Part shown: piece after piece, positions 1 through 10,000 of the stretch
Layout of the letters: every line of letters starts with the position of its first letter
Numbering within the stretch: the first letter of the stretch is position 1
From: Bimuria novae-zelandiae CBS 107.79
Taxonomy: Eukaryota; Ascomycota; Dothideomycetes; Pleosporales; Didymosphaeriaceae
Direction: 5' to 3'
DNA: 64,000 nt
NCBI GenBank assembly: GCA_010015655.1
Contig: ML976672.1
Coordinates: forward strand, 221,463-285,462
Notes under the pieces: model-generated
What the model was told of the DNA's origin: nothing
Databases searched by the model: none
Seen by the model: the letters and a program-made list of their open reading frames with translations, nothing else
Made by a program: the position numbers and the translations under genes

Positions 1-117
1 GCTAGCTCTGCCTGACGTTCCTCGCGACGTGCCTTCTTCCCAATCTTGGACGTATCTCTAGGCCGCAGCTAGCTCACGCAACCCTACTAAACATTATCAA
101 GCGCAATACGAGCCCTG

Positions 118-985
118 ATGGCCTTAATAACATGCGATCGATGCAAAGGAATATCCCCTGAGCTGCTGGAGAAAAAATTCCGTGAATGCGAGTACGAGCT
201 TCACCCAAGAATTGGGGATTTGGTTGCGTCCGCGAAAAACGGCTGCGCAAGTTGTAAATTCTTCGAAAGACAGCTCAGAATGCCTTGTAACATGGAGTTT
301 GCAGCGTACAAAGACTCGGTAACACTACTCTCATCGACAAGAGACTCCGAGATCATCATTGCCGGGGGTGTTAAAAAGAGTTATGTGAAGGGCGGCTTCG
401 TGAGCCGAGATTGGCCAGACAAGGCTACCGAGCCATGCTTCGGTGTCACGGTTTATGGCTCTTTCCCTATGAGATGGTTACTCCTACCCTTGCTTGGTTG
501 CTACTCACCTTTCTGAGAAGTACTACACCTATCTGGAACTAGCGCTGTTTGTGCTCGCGCACCTATATGCTCTTGTAGCTTCTAGATAGTACAACCTGAG
601 TTCAATCCCATAATCTTTTCACTGCGTACTGTCCGCTCTGCTCACCGCGACATTCGGCAATCATTTGACTCACAACATTCAACTGATGAAAGACCTCATA
701 GATGAGTGTATTGTAAATCACGGAAAATGCCGGTCATACGCGACGAAGCGTATCTTTCCCGCACGACTCGTTGATATCCAGGGTATTGATACAGATGCGA
801 CCGTCCAAGTCAGATCTGGAATCGAATGCGAGTTAAGCGGAGGTCGGTACCTCACTTTAAGTCACTGTTGGGGCCAAGTGACTGAAGACGCACCTTGGAA
901 ACTGGCAAAGTCTCGCTGCATCGAGACACATTCAGAATACCTAGCGCTGAACTTTCACGTACATTCTAGTTATTATTCTATATAG
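118..985 (+). pseudogene. HET-domain gene, 5' part (interrupted)
   Basis: Two coding blocks of one heterokaryon-incompatibility type gene. Block 118-516 opens with an ATG and a Cys-rich N-terminus (CDRCKGI, later CASCKFF), as many HET proteins do, then hits a stop. Block 665-985 is in another frame and carries the HET hallmark YLTLSHCWGQ (around 849-878), preceded by a CRSYATKR..PARLVDI stretch typical of the region before the HET core. The change of frame between 516 and 665 could be an intron or decay. Reading stops at 985 just after the residues ALNFH, where the family continues with the second conserved block (WIDSLCI-like), and the DNA becomes AT-rich. The rest of the gene resumes near 4105. 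HET proteins trigger cell death on fusion of unlike hyphae; this copy looks broken. Confidence 0.8.
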
Positions 986-1121
986 GCTTTATAATTTTAA
1001 GCTCTACGGTAGTTATCGTAAAACTAAATAATATCGGCTTAACGCGACAAAGGTAGCTTATAAATTATAAAAAAAAAATTTTTTTAAAGAGGGAAGTTAA
1101 TTAAGCATTCTAGTAGCTTTA

Positions 1122-1148
1122 CGGAGGAGCCTTTCAAAAGTCCTTGCT
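1122..1148 (+). repeat. Left terminal inverted repeat of Tc1/mariner element
   Basis: 27 bp, a perfect inverted match to 3081-3107; TA directly outside at 1120-1121. Confidence 0.9.
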
Positions 1149-1247
1149 GACAGGGGTAAGCGCCACACGACAGGGGGGTTTCCAAATACGGCAAATACGT
1201 CCGATTTGTATAGTAGTTACCTAACTCTACCAATATTTTGACCTTCC

Positions 1248-2060
1248 TTATACTCGTTGCCGCTCAAGTTTAATAATCTTCTGAATATGAATAGGAATAC
1301 GTTTAATCCATGCCTGAATCTTATCTGGAGGTAGCTCCTTCCAGCACTGCTCCCACGCACGTACTGCTTCTGCTCGGCTCTTTGGCGCCCCTTTCTTTGT
1401 AGTACGCCTCTTCATCCATGGCCAGCAAGGCTCAATCGCGTTCAAATCAGGCGAGTTCCCACACCAGAGTAATCGCTGAACGCCCTCCCAGCTATATATA
1501 TAGCTCTGTACGTAGTGATTATGGGCAGGTGCCTTATCCTCTTAAATAACTATTTCTAGCCGTTCAGCTTGACATTGCTTTGCAAAAGGAATTAGCTTTA
1601 GATATAGGATAGTTGTCTAATATTGATACTAGTCAATTCCTGATCCTGATCCTGATCCTCGGCCTCGGCTGAGCTTGCTAGTCTTTATATTCTACTTCTA
1701 TTGGGGCCGCTTGCTAGGCTTTGTACGCAGACTAAGGCGCTAGATACTAGTCTTAAGCTCCTACTACTCTTTTATAATAGGCTTAAGTACCTAATTTAGC
1801 TCCTTAATTTTTTTAATAGCAGCTTCTTTCTCTTGCTTTGTCTTTAGTGTCTAGTAATAGCAGGGCCCACGCCGATCGTAGGAGAAGCAGCCCCAGAACA
1901 TGAATTCAGAATAGCCTTTCTAACTCTCACGGATACAGCTGCGTACGAAGGCTTCATCTACTTTCCGCCATACTTGGTACCCCCCTTGTCTATAAAGAAG
2001 AAGTGTTATGAGGCTCTCACACCTTGTTCCGATCCGGGTTAGGGCGGTAAGGTATCGTGG
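1248..2060 (-). pseudogene. Tc1/mariner DDE transposase remnant
   Basis: On the minus strand the last catalytic block is clear: LLWCGNSPDLNAIEPCW (about 1490-1425), the DDE_3 motif with the third acidic position near SPDLN, followed by a basic helix (WMKRRTTKKGAPKSR) and an open frame to the stop at 1248. Further upstream, about 1985-1860, the same family shows as VWRK.DEAF..SCIRES and, after an in-frame TAG where relatives usually have Trp, GYSEFMFWGCFSYD. The N-terminal DNA-binding part is not recognisable. The many TAG/TAA codons fit transition damage. Confidence 0.8.
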
Positions 2061-2229
2061 TGCTTCACGGATTATTTAGTAGTATAAGTTAATGCGATAC
2101 TTAGCGCGAGGCTAAATAATCTAATTTTATAATAAAGTAAGATAACTATTAGTCTATGTAGGAGAACGTACTCGCACAGAAGATATATAAGTTAACTATA
2201 AGGAGTATAATAAAGGAAACTGTCCTGTA

Positions 2230-2400
2230 TATATATCCTCCTTGTCCTATAGAATCCCACGATGTCCCATATCCTGGCGCCGTGGGATCCCATGGGATTT
2301 CCTGGGACGTCACGTGGTCCCACGGTGTCCCATGGTCTTGGCGTCTGGGACAGCCTGGGACGTTACGTAAGCCTGAGGTGGGGCCCGGATGCCGTCATAA
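2230..2400 (-). repeat. GTCCCA-rich dispersed repeat, copy 1
   Basis: GC-rich island inside AT-rich DNA, with many TGGGAC/GTCCCA words and palindromes (GTGGGATCCCAT, GACGTCACGTGG). Its reverse complement aligns by eye with 56745-56880: both contain CGCCAAGA(C/T)CATGGGACA followed by GGGA(C/T)CACGT. The differences are largely transitions. Confidence 0.6.
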
Positions 2401-3080
2401 GGCTCTCCGTCCCACTGTCGACTTCTGGACCGTAACAAGAACGACAGATATCTTATTAGACTAAATAACTTTCTTCTAGTCCTCTAGTATCTAATTATAA
2501 TATTAAAGGCACTACTTAAATTACTCTTCCTTTATCTTTTTTATTAACCTAGGCTTTTTTATTAGTTTAGTCTTTTTAAATCTAGCTGCCCGTAGGATCC
2601 TCTATACTAACGTAGCTAATATATTAAAGCCTTATTAGTTAAGTATATTAGTAATATTAGCGTATAACTTCTTTTATCTATAGTAGTTAGTGCGTATAGT
2701 ATTAATAACCTTTTTAAAAACTCTAGCTTACTTTAATAGTTAACTAGAGCGCGGGGCATTTTTAAGGTAATAATTATTAATTATAAGTAGCTATAAGGCT
2801 AGGTTAAAACCTCGTGTAATAACTTAATTATATATTAAATTAATTATCCGCGTTAGGATTTCTATTAGTTTATAAATTTTATTACTAGACTTGCTAGTAG
2901 CCTTAAGGCTTATAATAAGCGCATGAGTAGGGATATCGTAGGGAGCTATAATAGACAGAGTAGAATAGTATAGGTTTACTGTAGAGAGTAGCTCTACAAA
3001 AGAGCCGAGAGCGCAAAGGCCACGTTGGCTCGGAGCAGTTGCCAGATCGGGTTTGTGGCTGAGATACCCTTGTCGGCGCT

Positions 3081-3107
3081 AGCAAGGACTTTTGAAAGGC
3101 TCCTCCG
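3081..3107 (-). repeat. Right terminal inverted repeat of Tc1/mariner element
   Basis: 27 bp, a perfect inverted match to 1122-1148; TA directly outside at 3108-3109. Confidence 0.9.
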
Positions 3108-4104
3108 TATACTTAAAGTAATTACGTAATTACGTAGTTATGTATTTATAATTTAGTACGTTATAAGCTATAAAAAACTCCTCCTAAGCACGCTACCTAT
3201 TAACCTTTAAAAAGTTTATTATCTTTACTTAAATAGTAATATTAATCTAATTTACTAATTATTATTTAATTTTTTTCCTACCTTTAGCGCTATCTTAAAA
3301 GCGTTAAACCTATTAATAATATTATAATAGTAGCTCTTATTAGTAGGTGCTAGGTTTTTCTTTAGAGTAATAAGTTAGTTATATACTAAGTTAGGATTCT
3401 TAATTAGGTATAAATAGCGTTTTATAATAGTCTTACTTATTTTTAACTTAAACTTAGCTAGAGCCTTTTAGTTCTTTTTATTTACTATTATTTATTTCTC
3501 CTATTAATTATACTTCTAACAGAAGTTAACTTGCTCTTTTACTATAAGATTTTTAATACTTCTTATACTAGTCTTCTAGTTAGAAGTTAGAGCTTTTATA
3601 TGTTTTATAGATACTATTAAGTTTTCTTTTAAAAAAAATTAAGGTTAACGTATTATTAGAGCTTATAGCGTTTAGCTAAGTTTTCTCGTATAAAAATTTA
3701 GCTATACTAGTCTAATAGTTTATTAAGGATAATAGTAACTTATGTTACTATTAAATTAGACTTAGTAGTTATTATAACTAAAAAAGTATTCGTGAAAAAC
3801 GTATGCGCTATACGTTAATAAAGGTTTATTAATTATAAGCTTTATAAAAGACGTATATAGTATACGTAAATAAAGAATAAAATAATTATAAGCTTTAATA
3901 AGGCATATATAATACGTAAATGACGGATAAGGATTGCAAGTATACTTCTAAATTATAATTAGACTTATAACTATTAGATATGAGGGTAATAGCACATAGA
4001 AAGAATTAAGGAATACACTTATTCTATTATATATAAGTAATAGCTAAGATATATAGACTACTAAGCTATCTAGGCATTACGAAAGGAGTATAGGCAGTAG
4101 CAGA

Positions 4105-4868
4105 TTGGTGCAGGTTGCCATCGATTATAGAAAATAGATCACGCTTACAAACCGTGACACATGGCAAGAAAGATCACGAAGGCGAGCGACAGGCTGCCAA
4201 CTCTCGAGGGTCTCGTCAAGCGTCAGATGCAAGTGGCTCCAGGCGTATACTCATGTGGTCTGTGGCAGATATACCTTAGGAATAGTGTCTGTTGGTACAT
4301 AGATAGGGACCTCCAAGAAAGACCAAGTCCCAGGATCGCACCGAGCTGGTCTCCGCTTTGCGTAAACAGGCAAGTCGACTTTCGCGGTTCCGGGGGAAGC
4401 ATTCATCCACAAGGATGACAAAATCTTGAGGGGGGAATACAGTTGTTCTATCCTGAATTTACACTAGCTTCTGGCCCAAACCGCGCATCGCCGCAAATTA
4501 TTGTAAGAGGACAGGTAAAGACATTCGAATGCCTCAAAAGGAAGGACTGTGACGAAATGAAGAACGAATCCTACCTCCTGATGCGCGATGAAAATGGGAA
4601 GTTGGGAGAACCCGGGAGTCTATGCTGGGATACATCAACCGAGAGAGAAACCACTCATTTCGTCACTGTTCTATTCTGTGGTGTGCTAAACCTATATGGA
4701 TATGTTCACACGCGGAATCATGTTCAAGGTGCACGCAAGAAGGCGGTTGGTATAGCTCTCATACGTGCGTCACCGGATAGCAGTGAGTTTACGCGTGTGG
4801 GCTGGGTTGAAAAGATGAAAGCTGAAATATTCAATAGTGTTGAGCCTGTGGACTTCGCTATTGTTTGA
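4105..4868 (+). pseudogene. HET-domain gene, 3' part
   Basis: This is the C-terminal half expected of the HET gene that starts at 118. Around 4106-4160 one frame reads DWCRLPSIIENRSRLQTVTH, matching the W...(E)YS..(L)T block. From 4161 another frame gives KITKASDRLPTLEGLVKRQM, then VYSCGLWQIYLRNSVCWYI and APSW, the usual PALSGLA...Y.AGLW...L.W....PSWSW series. The last block, 4443-4868, ends in the usual way (FTRVGWVEKMKAEIF then PVDFAIV and a stop). At least two frame changes (near 4160 and 4420-4440) may be introns or damage. The order and strand match the 5' part, so one interrupted gene is the simplest reading. Confidence 0.75.
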
Positions 4869-7079
4869 GATGGAACGATCGAGCAACGGTGATTACCCGG
4901 TTTGACGGTATGTGCTATATAGTTCACACATTGAGCCTCATTAAAAAGTGCTGTCGCTTTAACCTTGCAAGAACGATTATCGACAAAGGCCACAATCCTT
5001 AAATCTCGATTAAACAGTTCAAATGGCTGTTGGCAATAGCTGACAAGACAAACAGACTGGCCGGTATGATATTACCAACGTCTACGAGATCTCGTCTCCA
5101 AGATATCGATTAGTCGCCATTCGAAGAATCTTTTCATTCTGCCTGCTCAGCAGTCAATGCTCCAGATCGTATCGTAGATGATAATCAAATTTTTATAACC
5201 AGAATAAGTCATATACATGTATTAGTTAACTACCTACGTATATCAATGGGTCATATAGAGCCTCCTACGCGCGTTTCATCAGCAGGATAGAACCTCTTAT
5301 CTGCATTTACCTGCGGGGCTCCTAAAATATGAGGTCTCAGCAACGTAGAAGTCAACTTACCTAAGATATTCTTTGCGGAATCGGACCAACGCAGGCGCAT
5401 TTCTAACTATCAAGTCCTAAAGCCTCACAGCTATGCCAAGCCCCAAAAAACACCTTCTTCGGATCCATCGAATTTTTTTGAGTAAACTTGTGTCAATGCG
5501 GAAGTCTGAGAAACAGTGTGATTGAAGACAGGAACTACACTCCATCTCAAAGAAGAGCTGCCATCAAGGCTTTCGAGACCATACCGAGGTATGCAGTGAC
5601 ATTCCCCATACTCTCGACACTTCGCTTTGTAGACCTCCTCCACATCAAAAAACTCGATAGTCCCTCTATGTGACGTCCATACCCCTGGAAAGCGCTCCTT
5701 TCAATGAGCCTAGCCCAAGACGAACCTAGGCTGCAGGTTCTCCATACCTAGGTATCGTACGCATTGTGAACTTTCCAGTTCACGCGTCCATCCCGTCGTG
5801 AAAATGTTCGTCCACACACGCCCAAGCTTCCCATCGCCTAAGTGTCGCGCAATTTCCAGCCAACCACGCCCCCCCCCCCCCCCCCGGATCCCATGGTGGT
5901 GTGGCTTTGTAGTTTCGAGACCGCTTGTGCTCTCCCCAGTAGCGTAACATTGAGAACTTCCAGGCCTCGATATTGTGGATGTAACAGAATTTCTGCAAAG
6001 CGCACCCCCCACTTCCATACCTCTTTGCCCTTGCCTTGTCAATTCCCCAAGCCGCCTAGATGCTGCATGGTACAAGCGGAGTAGCATTTTGCACAGCGCG
6101 CCTCCCATACCACTTTGCCCTTGCCTTTTTAAACACATGCAGCCCAGCTCCTCTATGGCGGACTGTGAGAAGAAATTTTAGTCCACGCCTCCCCCAACTC
6201 TCCAACAAAACGATAGCAATCCATTTCCAAGCCACACGCGCACCACCTACCTCCCATGGTATCTGTCGGGATGGTATTGGAGACCCCTCCCGCAACGCAC
6301 CCATGGCGACGGAGTAGACTCGTTTTCAGAGTCCCAGCACGCCCATGCATTGCTTGCAGGTCTTTTTAAGTCTCCACGCCGTCCAGCTCCCCATGTGGAG
6401 CAGGCGTTTATCTTTGGTCCCCAGCGAAAGACCACATAGGGGTTTTGTTGGGGTGCTCTTTAGTCTCCGCATAGGAGCGCAGAAGTGTGAAGAAACAGTA
6501 AAACACGTATTTGAGAGGATATTCATACGCTTCCTTCACGCGCTAGCCGCCTTGCTTCCGAAGACGGTGGTGATGAAGCACACCACCACCTTCCCTTCAA
6601 CCACCCTCAACCTACCCACTCATCACGCAATCCTCTCACCAGTAGCACAGCACCCACAAACACAGTCTTTACAAAGATATTACATTCCTACCTCCAACAC
6701 CTCTCTTACAATTTAACCCTAAAGCCCTACCCTACATTCCAATCTAGACTGACGCACTGGGGGTATATCCAATCAAACCAAGTCACGCTCAAAACAGAAA
6801 CAACTCAATTCCGAAAAGCTCAACGCAATAGCGCAAAACTAAGTTCAACAAGCATTAACCCTCTTTCTACGCGAGGTAAAGTATAACAGTAAAAATATAT
6901 AAACGAGAGGCATGTGTGTACTACCAAGGCGGTCAAATCAAAGCAAAGATACCATACAAAGAACGACAGGACGCCTTATTAGGCCACGAGGACGAAAAGG
7001 AAAGTTTTACATAGGAAAAGTGGTTGTGATTTCATACAAGTGGTATGGTAGTAAATGTGGTGGTGTGGGTGGTATGAGG
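4869..7079. other. Intergenic region with low-complexity tracts
   Basis: No gene recognised. Short ORFs near 5431-5673 on both strands have no motif I know. A run of 17 C (5869-5885) and C-rich DNA follow. An imperfect direct repeat of about 45 bp is seen at about 5990-6041 and 6085-6132 (TTTGCCCTTGCCTT preceded by GCGC(A/G)CC..CCCA). Similar (A/T)GTCT/CCACGCC phrases recur to about 6470. 6600-7079 holds the likely 3' flank of the large minus-strand gene. Confidence 0.5.
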
Positions 7080-10000
7080 CTACCGATCAAGCGGTTGTCC
7101 AAAGTGCAGCCCGATGGGGGTTACGTCGCCATCGACGGTGCTCTCGTCGTCGTAGAAGCTGCTCTCGCTGAAGCGCTCCACCTCTGCGTCGCGATCGTAC
7201 GATGATTTGCGCATGAGCGGCGGAGTGCTGGGCACAGGCTGCTTGCCTAGGCTAGGGAAGCCCGCGGCCGAGTCCCTCGAGCTGGTTGAGTTCGTGCGGA
7301 GCAGCGGCTGAGTACGCGCGCCACTGGAGGGGAGATCCGGCGTGCGGCGGAGGTTGGATGTCGGTGGAGTCATGAGGCCGGACAGGAAGGACTGTGCAGA
7401 AGGCGGGGCGGGGCGTGACGGTGTCTGTGTACGCGACGAAGCGTTACTGGCGCCTGCAAGGGCCGAGGCAGCGCTCTCACGACCTTTGCTTCGCCAGTTG
7501 CCGAAAGCAGCGGCGAGTTGCACTGCCTTAGGCGAGGCGAAGTTGGAGAGCGTCGACAAGGTGGGAAGCGACTTCTGGCCGCCAGTGATGAGGCGCTCCT
7601 TCTCTTGCTGCTCCATTTGCAAGTTCGTGCGAATGCGGATGGCGGCGTCGCGCACGCTCTCACGATCGAAGGCTGGCTGTGCAAGAGCTTTAATCAGATC
7701 GCTCAGATCATCGATGCGAACGCCGAGCAGTTCGCGCAGCCAGCTGATCTCGGCATCGCGCTCCTTCAGTTTGGCGGGAGCGTTGGTGTCGGCATCGGCC
7801 AACTGATGCTCAAGCGACTCGATGCGCGATTCGCGTTCTTGCAGCTGGTCTTGCAGGACGGCAATTGATTCACGCAAAGCTTGTGGTGAAATCTTTTCTG
7901 CGCCAGAGGCATATGAGCTGGGAGCTTCGGATAGTGACCTGGCGTTTTGAGCTGCGGCGGCGGCAGCGCTGGCGGCTTCCTTCGCAACAGACAGCCTCTC
8001 CTCGAGGAGGGAAATCTTTTCTCGGAGGTGATCCATCTTCGACTCAGCAAGCGCACTGCGCTCGTTGTGGAACATGACTGCTCGTTCCTCATCCTCACGG
8101 GCAATCTCTACCACACGAGCATGCTCATGGTTGATAGCCTCCAAGCGGCGCTCGAAAGCCTTCTGCTGCTCTAGAAGAGCAATTCTATTCTTCTCCAAAG
8201 CCTCACCGACAGCGGCCCTCTTCGCATCGGCAGCTGCCTCCAGATCAAGCTCGTGCTTCTCCTTGGCGGTGTCGGCATCCATGCGCACATTGTCGAGCTC
8301 AGCACGAACACGAGCAACTTCGCTTTCCAGGTCGTGCCGGACGATGTTGACCTGGTTGTTGGCTTTGTCGATGTCGGCCTCCATGAGCGTACGCATGCGG
8401 CGAATCTCAGCATGGGCTGCTTCTCTCGCCTCGCGGAACTCGCGCTCGTACCGCTCGGCATCTCGCTTGTGTTCCATGCTCTCTTGTCTGGTTTCCTCAA
8501 TCGTCTGTTCAAGTCTGGCGTTATGCTTCTGCGTCTGCTCGAGAGTGAATCGAAGCTTCATGAACTCCCGTTCCTGGCCTTCCAACCTTTCGAGCTCACG
8601 TTCAAGCCGTTCACGGGTACGACCTTCAGCTTCGATACGAGCGCTCAAAATCTCATATTTCTTCATGTGCTCCTCGTCACCCTTCTGCCACTGAGCACGC
8701 TCAGCTGCAGCCTGGCCAGCGGCAATGGCCATTTCTTGTTGAAGCTTCTCGAACTTAGCCCGCATTGACTCGCGCACTCGGGTCGCTTCCTCAGCCTGCA
8801 AACGAGACTGTTCAATAGACAGGCGCATCTTATCGGCCTCCTCGTGAGCGTGCTGAAGATCGCTGCGCCACTTGTCTGCAGACAGACGGTGCTCCTCCAG
8901 GGTGAAAGTAAGGGCCTCATTCTCAGCGGTGACAGCTTCGAGCTTCTTTCTGGTATCGTATTCCGCGCCTTCAATAGCGGCGGTCCTGAGTCTGAGTTCG
9001 CCGTGCTCGATTTGCAGTTTCGTGAGTTTGCTGCGGAGCTCATCCTCTTCTGCGGAAATCGAGTCAAGGCTACGACGGGATACCTCACGCTCATCTTCGA
9101 GCACGCGAATCTTAGTCTCATTATCGGCAGCTTGATCTTTAAGTAGCGCGAGTTCCTTCTCCGTGACTTCTAGAAGACGTGCACTGTTCGCTTCGCGAAG
9201 CTCGAGCTCCTTGCGGGCTTCTGCCTCGGCGTCGAAGCGGAGAGTGGTCTCCTTAAGCATTGCTTCCAGATCCTCGATGCGCGCATCTCTCTCTTGAATA
9301 GCCTGAGACTCTTCACGCTTAGCGGCCTCCATGCTCTGACGTTTGAAAGCATCGTCGATGAGCTCACGAACATCTTCAGCTTGTAGGTGGTGGCTGGTTG
9401 TCTGTGCAATTGAAGCTTTCAAGCTGCCAATGACCTGGTAAATCTCTGACAGGTCGACCTGAGGCTGAGGAATGTCAATGGGAGCCTCCAAGAGAGGAGC
9501 GGGCTTGTTAGCAGCGAGCGCTTCCGCAACGATAGCGCGAATGTCGTCGGGCTGCACAGGGTCGACTTGTATTGTTGGTACTGCAGGAGGAGGTGCCTGG
9601 GACGCAAGTGCCTCTGTGACAATGGAACGGATAGTCTCAGGCTGCAAAGTTTCGCTCGGCTGCTTGTGTGCCACAATGGCATCTTCCACGATGCTGCGAA
9701 TGGTCTCTGACTGTAGAGGTTCGACAGCCGGCTTCTGTGCCAAAGCCTCCGTGATGATCGACTTGAGATCATCTGGCCAAATCTGCTCGGGGACAGGTAT
9801 GGGAGGAGGCAGAGGAGCATGTGTCTCAAATGCTTCCATAACAATGAGGCGGATGTCATCTGGTCGAAGAGACTCAAAAGCATGTGTGGCAACAGCTTCA
9901 GAGACCAAGGAGCGGATCTCTTCAAGCTTGATGGAGTCGTTGTGGGCGGCTGGGTAGTGCGACACGATCGCTTCCTCCACGATAGCACGAATCTGATCGG

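Larger units (their letters stand above)
1122..3107 (-). mobile_element. Tc1/mariner-type DNA transposon relic
   Basis: The ends are inverted copies beginning CGGAGGAGCCTTTCAAAAGT (1122 inward; 3107 inward), 27 bp perfect, with weaker similarity continuing inward. Each end is flanked by TA (1120-1121 and 3108-3109), the target duplication of the Tc1/mariner superfamily. A broken DDE transposase lies on the minus strand. The length, 1986 bp, is slightly over that of typical fungal members. The segment 2230-2400 also holds a GTCCCA-rich stretch found again near 56.75 kb, so part of the interior may be a further insertion. Confidence 0.85.
986..4104. mobile_element. AT-rich repeat insert splitting the HET gene
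   Basis: About 3.1 kb of AT-rich DNA with stops in every frame separates the two halves of the HET gene. It contains a Tc1/mariner element (1122-3107). The flanks 986-1121 and 3108-4104 are strongly AT-biased and probably belong to an older element or to deleted gene sequence; I could not find its ends. Around 3790-3930 there are imperfect repeats of a motif like ACGTATA.AGTATACGTAAATAA. The middle of the HET domain (the WIDSLCI and RAWTLQE blocks) is not found on either side, so the insertion came with a deletion or those parts are damaged beyond recognition. Confidence 0.6.

Noticed and set aside
2282..2464. 60-codon frame with repeated Trp/His/Gly
   Set aside because: Product of the GTCCCA-rich repeat, not a gene.
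5710..6350. Several overlapping frames rich in Gly, Pro, Arg around the C17 tract
   Set aside because: Frames on both strands are open because of C-rich low-complexity DNA; none shows codon or family signal.
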